From assembly GCF_000497045.1 (NCBI RefSeq), contig NW_015961948.1:1178001-1242000 (forward strand): DNA of 64,000 bases. Direction: 5' to 3'. The position numbers were made by a program, and so were the translations under genes. The notes below the pieces were generated by a model that saw only the letters and a program-made list of their open reading frames with translations, did not search any database and was not told the origin of the DNA. Position 1 is the stretch's first letter. Every line of letters starts with the position of its first letter. The DNA comes from Kalmanozyma brasiliensis GHG001 (Eukaryota; Basidiomycota; Ustilaginomycetes; Ustilaginales). This document shows positions 34,643 to 43,601 of this stretch, one piece after another.

Positions 34643-37600
34643 TTAGGAGTGACCAATAATTGCTGAGCTCGCGGCTGCCAGAGCAAGCATGAAGATCTGC
34701 AACAGGTTGGCCATGACAAAATGTGTGATGGTCTGCCCAATCTCGAGCCAGCTCCCCTCGCTCTTGACCGCGAACAAGAAATTGAGAGCGAGCACGTCTG
34801 CTGCGATGCCCGCTCCGAACACCAAGCTCAGCGCCGAATCGAGACCCAGCCCTCCAGGAGCTGTCTCTCCACACAGCTTGAATCCTCGCTCGATCGACAT
34901 CTTGGATGTCGTTGCGGTGGACGGAAGCGGAGGGGTCGTCGCCAACAGCGAAAAGACTGCGTTGAGGATGAGGAAGGGAACGAGGATCTTGAGCAGCAGC
35001 AGTGTCGCCATGAGGAATGGGTTGAAGATCGGGACCAGCCGATAGACGGGTGAGAGATAGAACGACGAAATCGACGCCACATTGCCCGTGCCGAAAAACC
35101 CGACGTGAAGGAAGAAGAGGTAGAAGAGGCTCACTCGAAGCTCGCGCAGCTGCAGCAGCCTTCTTGCCCTGCCAGACTGCTGAGTTCTGCCTTCGAATTG
35201 CTGCTCGTGTAGCGAGCCTTCCATCTTTGCCCACACCAGCAGAGTGACAGTGTAGCACCCAAAGAAAAGCACTTCGTCCCGAAGCGAAAGCAGAACAAAT
35301 ACGGGAGCAAAGGCGAAGATCACAATCGCCAATCGTTGGCTGCTCGACTGCCTGACCACTCTTCTCGATGATTCGCTCTTGTCACCCTTCACCAGTATCG
35401 CCTGTCGAAATCCGTAGGCAAAGGGAAAGACGAGGCTGATCGCGAGACAGATCCAGGCCAGAGCTTGCGTTGCAAAGGGCAGGCCTCGCTTGAGTTGGAG
35501 CGATCGCGCAGAGACGGCGGTCGTGACGGCAGTGACAACCAGCACTACCAATTGCACGCGAATGGTTCGAAGGGTGTGGTTGAGATGGAGCGAGCATGCT
35601 TCGTCGGCGACGGCTTGCCTCTCGTTTTGACGAGTCGTGTCGTGAGGAAGTTTTGCTGTAGCAGCGACACCGCTTCCTCTTGGAAAGAAGAGTTGAGGAC
35701 GCGAAAGAACGAGGAGCCCGGCGGCAAGAAACGCTCCAGCGCTGAGCATCAGCAGTAAGATGCTTTCCTCCTTGTTGACATCGCCGATTGTAAATAGACC
35801 AGTCGCTAGACAAGACAGACCCCAGACCAAAATGAGTCCCTCGTTGTCCGACTTGAAGTCGGCAGTCAGTGTGAAAGCTGGCCAAGCGAAGCCTATCAAC
35901 AGGAATCCGATAAACCAAGCTGCTCGATGCAGATAGCCGACCGCCATCAGCTCAAGAATCGCCAAGCTGGATACCAGCATGAATACCGTCTTGACTGCAG
36001 AGAAGCCTCCCTCTACCCGGGACATGTAGCGGATTGCAGCCGAAAAGAGGGGAAGCTCGTCGATGATGCGGCCCCAGAAGAAGAAGGCTAATGCTGCATA
36101 GAGATAGTACGAGAAAGGCATCTCTTGCGCCGCGAAAAGGGCAAACACGGCTCCTGAGACGGGCGCGACAGCTATCTTGAGCAAGCTTGGCCATGACTTA
36201 GCATTTGGAAGAGTGGGAGCGGCAATTCGATCGACTACCTCTTCGGGCAGCATGTGATTCCGAAGCAAGTAAGAAAAGGCGTGGACCATCGAGCCGAGGT
36301 AGCCCAATGTTACGATCGAGCAGAGCAAAAGCCAGTCGTACGTTTGCAAATAGTGTGCCCCTTCGACGGCATCGTCTATGAGCGCATTGCTCATCCTCAC
36401 AGCCATTTCGAAGTCACCTTTCTCGATGTGCTCTTGGATCTGGCCGACTCTCGTCTCGCCCGGGCGAGCTTCATCGATGTGCTGTGACAGAGGCGCGAAG
36501 GGAGTGTATCGTACCATTCTTCTGGCTCGGGAGTTGTGCTTGACTCGATAGGTCTCGAGCACTTGCTGTGCATTTGCAAGCAGAGCGCGAGCTTTATGCT
36601 CGTCAGGGAGGCCGAGCAGGTCGAGGCGCAGACGGCCCTCCGAGTTGGCTGGAACAGGAATGCCTAGCAGCGTGGCCATGAGCGGCGTGATGTCGGCTTG
36701 GTCCACGTCAGCGCGCACAACATCGTCCAGGTGCCAGTCGGCAAAGTATGCATCGTCCTCTGCCGCTGCTCTTGACGCTTGGACCTGTGTCTGGTTCGCT
36801 GACCGAGGTCGACGAACTCCAGCCCCCCACGCGACAAGGGGAGTACGCGTGTTGTCAGGATCACCGTCGCCGTGGTTGCCCTTGACGCTCATGCCGTGGT
36901 CTGCTGTAAAGACAAAGGCAGTTTTGCCGTCTCTTCCATAAAAGTCGTCTACCAGTCGCTCGACCTCGCGAGCGATAGCATCGACCACAATCGTGTTGCC
37001 AACGTATTCTTGAGAGAAAGGCCGGTAGGTGTGGCCGGTGGTATCGAGACCAAGCAAGTGCAGAAAGAAGACGGTGCCTGGACTGCGCATCTTTGCATCG
37101 AGCTCCTTGTTGTCTTTGGCCTTACCAAGAAGCTCTTTGAACCGATCTAGGACCCACAGGTCCAGGTGCGAGGCATCTTTGGTGAAGTCCTCGTCGTCTT
37201 CGTGGTAGGTCGACATGTCTACGCGGTCTGATGCTGCACCGACGGCAAACATGGGCACGATGTCTGGAGAGCCGAAGGCGAATGAGTGACTCGATTGGTT
37301 GAGCAGCGAGTCGAAGGCGATCGGATTGAGCTTCCACCCTTTCAAAACGGCACTGACGTCCTCGTACATGCCAGCGATCATCGCGACATGCCCGGGTCGG
37401 CTTTCAGTGGGCACTCGAGTATGGCTAAGGCCCCATACGCCTCGACTTTGAGCTACGCTGCGCAGGAAAGGTGCTGCAAAGGCTGCATGCGGGATCTTAC
37501 CAGCTATCAAGCCCATCCCTTGAGTTGATTTGTTGGACTCGAGCGCCAGAGGATACGGATACGGTTGTCGAAGAGGGTCCTTTGCGAAAGAGACCCATGA

Positions 37601-38008
37601 GCCCATCACACCATCTTGACTGTAGGCAGCATCCCGCGTCACTGACCATGCTGGCAAGAGTTGCGCGGTGTGCTTCTTGAGAAGAATATCGGCACGCAAG
37701 CCATCACCGACGATGAGTACAAGACGCTCCGCCGGAGGTTCCAGATGGTCTGTGCTGCTCTCGGAATGTACGGTACCCTTGACACTGAAGCGCGGTTCGG
37801 GATGTACCACTGGCGAAGTAAAGTAGATATCGAAGATGGCAGAGATGTAGACGACATGAAACAGCAGGTTGAGAAGCAAGAAGCGGACTGACGAGACCTT
37901 CTTGTGCCTTTTGCCCCCGGACGAGCCTGCTGCCGTCACCGCATTGCGACTGGATGAGCTAGACGAGTTGGAAGCTGCGGGCGTTGTGCCAGCTGCCCCC
38001 TGGCTCAT
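34643..38008 (-). CDS. mcd4: GPI ethanolamine phosphate transferase 1 (Mcd4/PIG-N)
   Basis: The 1121-aa ER membrane enzyme adds ethanolamine phosphate to the first mannose of the GPI anchor. A Ser-rich cytosolic N-terminus is followed by a transmembrane segment at residues 41-63. The alkaline-phosphatase-like luminal domain has the metal-binding GDGLRAD (101-107), the nucleophile motif TESRPGH (T201), GSPDIVPMF and DHGMSVKGNHGDGDP. The C-terminal PigN domain (about 520-1110) has many membrane spans. Between GDGLRAD and APFLRS there are about 70 residues, where yeast and human proteins have about 20. No splice sites of compatible phase remove the extra residues, so this looks like a lineage-specific luminal insertion near the active site. 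Overall length exceeds the yeast enzyme (919 aa). Confidence 0.93.
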   Translation of the reverse strand: MSQGAAGTTPAASNSSSSSSRNAVTAAGSSGGKRHKKVSSVRFLLLNLLFHVVYISAIFDIYFTSPVVHPEPRFSVKGTVHSESSTDHLEPPAERLVLIVGDGLRADILLKKHTAQLLPAWSVTRDAAYSQDGVMGSWVSFAKDPLRQPYPYPLALESNKSTQGMGLIAGKIPHAAFAAPFLRSVAQSRGVWGLSHTRVPTESRPGHVAMIAGMYEDVSAVLKGWKLNPIAFDSLLNQSSHSFAFGSPDIVPMFAVGAASDRVDMSTYHEDDEDFTKDASHLDLWVLDRFKELLGKAKDNKELDAKMRSPGTVFFLHLLGLDTTGHTYRPFSQEYVGNTIVVDAIAREVERLVDDFYGRDGKTAFVFTADHGMSVKGNHGDGDPDNTRTPLVAWGAGVRRPRSANQTQVQASRAAAEDDAYFADWHLDDVVRADVDQADITPLMATLLGIPVPANSEGRLRLDLLGLPDEHKARALLANAQQVLETYRVKHNSRARRMVRYTPFAPLSQHIDEARPGETRVGQIQEHIEKGDFEMAVRMSNALIDDAVEGAHYLQTYDWLLLCSIVTLGYLGSMVHAFSYLLRNHMLPEEVVDRIAAPTLPNAKSWPSLLKIAVAPVSGAVFALFAAQEMPFSYYLYAALAFFFWGRIIDELPLFSAAIRYMSRVEGGFSAVKTVFMLVSSLAILELMAVGYLHRAAWFIGFLLIGFAWPAFTLTADFKSDNEGLILVWGLSCLATGLFTIGDVNKEESILLLMLSAGAFLAAGLLVLSRPQLFFPRGSGVAATAKLPHDTTRQNERQAVADEACSLHLNHTLRTIRVQLVVLVVTAVTTAVSARSLQLKRGLPFATQALAWICLAISLVFPFAYGFRQAILVKGDKSESSRRVVRQSSSQRLAIVIFAFAPVFVLLSLRDEVLFFGCYTVTLLVWAKMEGSLHEQQFEGRTQQSGRARRLLQLRELRVSLFYLFFLHVGFFGTGNVASISSFYLSPVYRLVPIFNPFLMATLLLLKILVPFLILNAVFSLLATTPPLPSTATTSKMSIERGFKLCGETAPGGLGLDSALSLVFGAGIAADVLALNFLFAVKSEGSWLEIGQTITHFVMANLLQIFMLALAAASSAIIGHS

Positions 38009-38352
38009 ATCAGCTGCGCGGCTACTTCGCTCTGAGTGAGCACAAGTCTGGACACTTGAGACTGCGCCTCGCTAAGCGGTCGTTGATGGTGGTAGTGGTG
38101 AGTGGACTGGAGTGCCCTGAGCACGGACGAGGTTCCAAGCTTGTGTCACGGACTGTGCGCACGCTTGAACTTGGCCGAGCGAATTCTTCTTGGAGCTGCA
38201 TGCTTGGACCCTGAGCCAAAATTTCCGTCGCCGTCACCAACCTGCATCACCAGTCAGAGATGAACGACACACACGCATGGTCATGAGAAGATACTTGTTG
38301 CAAACTGAGGTACAAATACATAGGCCGGACACCAATTCTAAGCGCTCTATCG
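38009..38352. other. Intergenic region
   Basis: This 344-bp stretch lies between the Mcd4 start and the phosphate carrier stop, both genes on the minus strand. Nothing further is recognised. Confidence 0.5.
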
Positions 38353-39435
38353 CTACTGCTGCTTCTCGGTCTCGGAACGGATTTCGATACCAGGAGGTTT
38401 GCCAATCATCTGGCCGATCTGTGCGTACAGCAAGAACTGTCCTGAGACGAGGAAGGCGGTCATCAGCACCCTGGTACCCAGACCGGCCCAGATACCGACG
38501 GGTCCCGTCTCGCCGGCCAGACGAACGAGCTTGGTCATGGCGCTGCCCTTTCCTCCTCCGCCCTTGTTGATCTTGCTGAGTAGAGTGTCAGCAGGGTGAG
38601 AGAGCACAGCAGCAGCCACACCGGCTACCATACCGCAACCGAGCTGGATGGTGACCTCGCCCGCCTTGCCGTACTTTTCGCGCTCCTCTTTCGAGATGGT
38701 GGAGTCGACCATGGTGTGAGCCCACTCGTTGGTGACGAACTGGCCGATGGCGTAAGGGACCTGCTTGCAGAGGATGGGAGCGTATCCTGCATAGAAGCCA
38801 GCGAGACCTTCCTCACCAGCCATGCGAGTAATGGCACCGACCAGACCCTTTGCGTAGCCACGTTCCGAGACGAGACGAATGCGGGCAGCTTCCAGCGGTG
38901 TGAGAAGTGTGGTCGCAATCACTTCAGCAGCAGAGGCACCACCGAGGTAGATGACCTGACGATATTGCGAAGCGGCCTCGTCGCTACCAGCCCAATCGAC
39001 ACCCTTCTTCTTGAAGAACTCGTAACCGGCAAACTTCGCACCACCTTGGATGAGGTAGCCGACAGCAGTAGGACCAAAGCCGGTCAAGAGACCTGCAGGA
39101 CCTTCGGACGAGATGATCTTGCGACCCATGGACACCATGGTCTCTTTGGAGCCCTTTGGCTCGAGTTGAATTCGCGTCTTGACCACATCGATGGGGGTCA
39201 TGGCACCGTGAGTGATTGTAGCGCAGAGAGCACCCGAAGCGAAGAAGCGCGCATAGTCGCCGAGACCGAAAGCAGGAGTGAGGGCACCTGGAGCCATCTT
39301 GTAGCCGCCTTTCGAGGACGAGGCGGGCTTGGATGAAGAGTCGCCGCCCTTCATACCAAGGCGACGGAGAGCCTCGTCGTTGGAGATAGGAGGCTGCGAA
39401 GAGTCTCGCGACCCAGCGGTGGTAGTAGTTGCCAT
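38353..39435 (-). CDS. Mitochondrial phosphate carrier (Mir1/Pic2 type)
   Basis: This 360-aa inner-membrane carrier imports phosphate for ATP synthesis. The start is the ATG at 39435 (MATTTTAGS); an upstream in-frame start at 39471 is less likely. Three mitochondrial-carrier repeats are visible with signatures TPIDVVKTRIQ, TPLEAARIRLVSE and HPADTLLSKINKG. The phosphate-carrier-specific sequences YARFFASGALCATITHG, GYLIQGGAKFAGYEFFKKK and PYAIGQFVTNEW are present. About 55 residues of Ser/Lys-rich sequence precede the first helix. A TATA-like element is present upstream, in keeping with high expression. Confidence 0.93.
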   Translation of the reverse strand: MATTTTAGSRDSSQPPISNDEALRRLGMKGGDSSSKPASSSKGGYKMAPGALTPAFGLGDYARFFASGALCATITHGAMTPIDVVKTRIQLEPKGSKETMVSMGRKIISSEGPAGLLTGFGPTAVGYLIQGGAKFAGYEFFKKKGVDWAGSDEAASQYRQVIYLGGASAAEVIATTLLTPLEAARIRLVSERGYAKGLVGAITRMAGEEGLAGFYAGYAPILCKQVPYAIGQFVTNEWAHTMVDSTISKEEREKYGKAGEVTIQLGCGMVAGVAAAVLSHPADTLLSKINKGGGGKGSAMTKLVRLAGETGPVGIWAGLGTRVLMTAFLVSGQFLLYAQIGQMIGKPPGIEIRSETEKQQ

Positions 39436-39544
39436 CTCGAAGTGGAGCCGCTGTGAGCTGACAGTGCTCACTTGGTGTGTGGGCGAGATTGACGGAGAGG
39501 TGCGACGAAGAGAGGAAGAGAAGAAGAACGAACTCTGAAGTTTA

Positions 39545-39552
39545 CATATATG
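39545..39552 (-). promoter_or_regulatory. Candidate TATA box of the phosphate carrier gene
   Basis: Palindromic CATATATG, about 110 bp upstream of the phosphate carrier ATG. The position fits a core promoter element. Confidence 0.4.
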
Positions 39553-39753
39553 AACGAGGGTCTGACCGTGACTGCATCCAGTCGGATAAGTCCAACTCTT
39601 CCTGATGCGAAGTCAAAAGGCGGGAACAGTGAAGCGACACCAGGATTGGAGCTGCACGTCTGACGTATCGGCACATTGGTTCTTCGCCTCTTCACGTCAC
39701 GCATCTTACGTCTCTGAGCAGATCAGGCACACTACCGCAATGTCATGACAATT

Positions 39754-39780
39754 CGGGACATCTGTCCCGGTATCGTACCG
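39754..39780. promoter_or_regulatory. Two overlapping CGG/CCG inverted repeats, candidate Zn2Cys6 binding sites
   Basis: At 39754-39769 CGGGACA and TGTCCCG form a perfect dyad with a 2-bp centre (CGG-N10-CCG). At 39768-39780 CGGTA and TACCG form a second dyad (CGG-N7-CCG). The two share bases 39768-39769. Inverted CGG triplets with fixed spacing are the classic recognition element of dimeric Zn2Cys6 factors. The pair lies about 500 bp upstream of a Zn2Cys6 gene and about 320 bp upstream of the phosphate carrier ATG. Confidence 0.5.
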
Positions 39781-40278
39781 TGGAATGGGCCAAAATTTCG
39801 AAACCACCAACAGACTCTAAGCGCAGGTAGGGTTTTCGACTCACGGCCACCGCCGGAAACCCTTTGCCGTTGATGGATGACGTTGCTGTGCGTGCATGCG
39901 TCTCGCCGCACAAGCCAAAAAAGCGCGTTGCCGGCTTCTCCTCGGAAATCACGAAACCTTATCGAGTTGAATCTGCCGATTTGGCCAAAGATATGATCCG
40001 ATTCGAATGTCTTCAAGAACTCAACGCGTCGGGGGGTGTTGCGAAGATGAGCCAGGGTCCTTCACTCACCAACGCACAGCCCGGTCAAGACGCTTCTTTC
40101 AGTGCCCTGAGTCAACTCAATTCTGGTGTACCAAGTGCTCAAACGTCGTCCATCATCTTCAAAATACTGTATCACAGTCGCAACCTGCTCAGCACCGAGC
40201 ATTCACCACTCTCAGACCTGAGTACCGTATTGCTCGGCGTCGAGTCCCGCCGCGAAGCAGGCATTGGAGAACACAGCC

Positions 40279-43200
40279 ATGGCGCAAGGCCACGACACAG
40301 CGGGGCCAAGCTCGCCTCCTGCTCCGCGCACGAGGAAGCCTGGCGAGGTACGATCACGCAGCGGATGCATCACCTGCAAGCAGCGCCGCAAGAAGTGTGA
40401 CGAGGACTTTCGCATTCGTCACAACGGCGCAACATCCTGCAATCGATGTGCTGACCGTGGTATCCACTGCGAGCTCAGTTCGAACGCTACGCCGCAAAGA
40501 GCTACGCCGCAGCAGCAGCGACAACGTCCGTCTCCTTATCCCACTTCCGGAGCAGCCGACACTTCCTCTCGAGCTGCGCGCGGTGTCGGTGCTGCCAGCA
40601 ATGCTCATCACGCTGATGTGTCATCCGCAGCAACAACCACTTCGGCTGCTCCGCTAGGCTCCAACACCTTCGACGCATCGGCCAACGCGTATGCTTCCAT
40701 CTTGGATCCAACACAGTCTTGGAACGCATCGGCTCACTTTTCTTTGCAGCAAGCTCCGCAGCAACAGCTTCCCAATGTTGCCACTTTCCCCAGCCTGCAG
40801 AACCCCGCCATCGCCAACCAGCTAGCATGGATGAGCCAAAACAACACCGTCTTGAACCGATCGGCGGTTCGATATAATCGGCCCAATATTTGGCCGTCAG
40901 GCTCCACCAACGGTGCGGTCGATCCAGCCATTGCCGCTGCCACAATCGCGAACCAAACCGCCAATGCGTCAGCCCCGACGAATTCCGTCGACATGAATGC
41001 CATCTTGAACATGCTCAACAGCAATGCCGGTGCAGTCCCATCTGCGCCAGGTTCCAGCCAATGGAATCAAGGATACACCAACAGCATGGACAACATCATG
41101 CTCGACGACTTTGTCAGCGAACTCATGAGCCTCACCGGTCCTCTGGTCGGTACAGATGGCGGCGCCACAGCACCGCAAACCTCGAACCCCACTCCCTCCG
41201 CGGCTGGCTACTCGTCGTCTCCTCTCGAAACACACAACGCACCCATGTCCACCCAAGAGCCATCGCACGTGGCCACATCGGCACCAGGCGCACAGAGCAA
41301 GAACGGCGAGCCAACAGCGTCATCCTCTGCTTCCCAAACGAGAGCTGCTGGACCTAGCAGTGAAACCCCTGCTTCAGCACAGTCCAAAACCGGCCAAGGT
41401 AAAGCGCCCACACCTGGACGGACCTCAAGCCGCTACCGCAAGCTCCTCGACTCAGACGCCATCGACTCGCTCCTCAGCAAGTACAGTCCCATTTACGAGC
41501 GCTTCTGGCATGCCACGCTCATGCTTCTCTCCAATAAGAAGCGGCAGGCCGCCGTGGACCACCTGATGAGCGTCATTCGTTCCAGCAAAGCATGTCGAGC
41601 ATCCGTCGTGGTCGTCTGCTTGTCGTATCACGAACTGGTGCAGCGCGTCAAAGCAGACTCGCAAAAAGCCAATCCAAAACCGCCAGCTCAGCAGGCCAAG
41701 AATGCAGCGCCCAACTGGACCACCCTCGCCACCGACACTGTACACAACGGCAAAGCTGCTGCACAACCGTCCGGAGAAGGCATGTCTCAAACTATCGTCG
41801 ATATGTTCCCGGGCGACGAGGACGACGACGACGATGACGACTCGCAGTCCATCCGTTCCGATGTCGCAGAGGACTCGAACGACGAAGACATGACTCACTC
41901 GCGCATGGACGACGACGATGACGCCGATGACGAAGACGACGAGCCCGAAGAAGAGATCAGCACCATCGAGCGTCGACGCAGTGGTGACAGGTCCTACTTG
42001 TCCGCTCAGGGCAAGGTCAGTGCGGAGCGCTACGGAGCCACCAGCTTCTCTCGTCGAAGTGATCCCAATGGACGATCTCCACTTCCACCCGCGCGCACTC
42101 TGACGGGCAAGCTGTCCACCGTCGAGGACAAGATCCAAGAGATGGAAAATCCGTCACGTGACGCGTTCAAGGGCCAGATAGTGGAAGAGCCTACCGTCGA
42201 GCTGTGGTTCGACATAGCCAAAGCCGAACTCGAGCGCAGTAGAGAGGACTTGACGCTGGACCAGGAGCTGTGCGCCATCATCAACTTGCGCTGGGCGTGT
42301 CTCTGTTTTGCCGGCGCCGAGAGGGCTCGTCAGCTCACCCAGGAGCTGGGCAAGGTCATGCAGCGTGAAGGCATTGACATGGATCATGCAGCGGAAGAAG
42401 AAAAGAAGGGCTCGTTTGTATCAATCATGCTGCTGACAGCTGTCTACACGGACGTGCTCGACACGGTCTCGGACCGAGGCAAACGGACGCACGTCACTAC
42501 TCGGGACGTGTCCAAGCGCAAACCTGCCCAGCTATCGAGGCTTCGACGCACTAGCAACCAGGCAGGTGGCGAGGATGCCTCGACGAGCAAGGACGAGCCG
42601 TTCTTCGGCAGGATCTCGCTTGTCTCGTTGGAGCTGCTGACGTGCTTCAAGCTGATCTCGGACCTGTCTGCGGATGTCTGGGGTCCGATCAGCAGCACGG
42701 TGGCCCAGCCGAGTCGCCCTTCAGAGACCGAAGTAGCCGAAAGGTCACGCGAGATCGAACGCAAGGTCATGTCTCTGCCGCCCTGGACCGACCCCAACAC
42801 CTCTTCGTCGTTGCGTGTTCGAGCCTTTGCGCTGCAAGAGATCTGGCGTCAGACCGCGCGGCTGTATCTCCTGCAAGCCGTGCACCGTCGGGGCCCGCTG
42901 CATCCGGAACTGCAGAACATCTTGCACGAGATCATTCGTTTGGCAAAGATGATGAAGATCCAAAGCTTCTCGCCCATCGCACCCATCTTCACCGACGCGC
43001 CCCTCGCAGCCGGTCGCAATTCCGGCAGCGCGACCTCGCACCGTCCCGCCCCGCCGAACTACGTCGGCGGCCTGCGCGCCTCCGACCCCACCAACGATGT
43101 CCGCGATGCCAACCACCCCGATCCCGTCATCAACGCCACCTTTGGCATAGACGAAGACGATCCCGCCTTGCTCCAATCAGCCGCCAACGAAGACGACACC

Positions 43201-43467
43201 GCCGGACCGGGTCCGTTCCAAATGTGGCTCGATGTGGCCAGCTGGGAGATGTGCACCGTGTGGTTCTTGTGTTGCACTGTGGCGCTGACGCGCGCCGACC
43301 GGCAGTTCTGCATCCACCATCTCGAGAGTTTGGGGCTGGAGAGGGCGAACAGGGACAACATCCAGGTGGTGAGGGACTACTGGGCCAAGATGGACTCGAC
43401 TGGGCATACTGTGGATTGGTTCGACTTTGTCAAGGGCAGTGGGAGGAGCGTTATCTTTGCCTTTTGA
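40279..43467 (+). CDS. Zn2Cys6 fungal transcription factor
   Basis: The 1062-aa product starts at the ATG at 40279 in strong context (AGCCATGG). The DNA-binding cluster is at residues 30-64: C30-x2-C33-x6-C40-x13-C54-x2-C57-x6-C64 (GCITCKQRRKKC, SCNRCADRGIHC). The 13-residue loop between Cys 3 and 4 is long for the class. The middle is Ala/Ser/Gln/Asn-rich and disordered. An acidic tract at about residues 511-560 (DEDDDDDDDSQ, DDDDDADDEDDEPEEE) could be an activation region. The C-terminal half is helical (LWFDIAKAELERSREDL, FQMWLDVASWEMCTVW) and resembles the regulatory half of basidiomycete Zn2Cys6 regulators. The target pathway is unknown. The gene is convergent with Ski3, 134 bp between stops. 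Confidence 0.88.
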   Translation: MAQGHDTAGPSSPPAPRTRKPGEVRSRSGCITCKQRRKKCDEDFRIRHNGATSCNRCADRGIHCELSSNATPQRATPQQQRQRPSPYPTSGAADTSSRAARGVGAASNAHHADVSSAATTTSAAPLGSNTFDASANAYASILDPTQSWNASAHFSLQQAPQQQLPNVATFPSLQNPAIANQLAWMSQNNTVLNRSAVRYNRPNIWPSGSTNGAVDPAIAAATIANQTANASAPTNSVDMNAILNMLNSNAGAVPSAPGSSQWNQGYTNSMDNIMLDDFVSELMSLTGPLVGTDGGATAPQTSNPTPSAAGYSSSPLETHNAPMSTQEPSHVATSAPGAQSKNGEPTASSSASQTRAAGPSSETPASAQSKTGQGKAPTPGRTSSRYRKLLDSDAIDSLLSKYSPIYERFWHATLMLLSNKKRQAAVDHLMSVIRSSKACRASVVVVCLSYHELVQRVKADSQKANPKPPAQQAKNAAPNWTTLATDTVHNGKAAAQPSGEGMSQTIVDMFPGDEDDDDDDDSQSIRSDVAEDSNDEDMTHSRMDDDDDADDEDDEPEEEISTIERRRSGDRSYLSAQGKVSAERYGATSFSRRSDPNGRSPLPPARTLTGKLSTVEDKIQEMENPSRDAFKGQIVEEPTVELWFDIAKAELERSREDLTLDQELCAIINLRWACLCFAGAERARQLTQELGKVMQREGIDMDHAAEEEKKGSFVSIMLLTAVYTDVLDTVSDRGKRTHVTTRDVSKRKPAQLSRLRRTSNQAGGEDASTSKDEPFFGRISLVSLELLTCFKLISDLSADVWGPISSTVAQPSRPSETEVAERSREIERKVMSLPPWTDPNTSSSLRVRAFALQEIWRQTARLYLLQAVHRRGPLHPELQNILHEIIRLAKMMKIQSFSPIAPIFTDAPLAAGRNSGSATSHRPAPPNYVGGLRASDPTNDVRDANHPDPVINATFGIDEDDPALLQSAANEDDTAGPGPFQMWLDVASWEMCTVWFLCCTVALTRADRQFCIHHLESLGLERANRDNIQVVRDYWAKMDSTGHTVDWFDFVKGSGRSVIFAF

Positions 43468-43601
43468 TAGCGTTCTTTCCTCGAATGTCAATTTCATCTG
43501 CGATGCAGTCGGTCGACGCAGTGAATGTGAAGCAGCTTTTGTTTGAATGCGTTGAATCTTCGTACAGCGATGACAACATGGTGTGACCGGGATGATTGAT
43601 C

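Larger units (their letters stand above)
39436..40278. other. Divergent intergenic region of phosphate carrier and Zn2Cys6 factor
   Basis: This 0.84-kb stretch carries both promoters. Besides the TATA-like element and the paired CGG/CCG palindromes listed separately, an ACGCGT hexamer lies near 40025. The open frames at 39864-40400 have no motif and overlap the start of the transcription factor in another frame. Confidence 0.5.

Noticed and set aside
37560..37690. GTCAGT...CAG as an intron in Mcd4
   Set aside because: Donor phase (after two bases) and all nearby acceptors (after one base) do not match, so removal would shift the frame.
40264..40278. Upstream extension of the Zn2Cys6 protein by five codons
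   Set aside because: The codon at 40264 is TTG, not ATG; the ATG at 40279 in AGCCATGG context is the better start.
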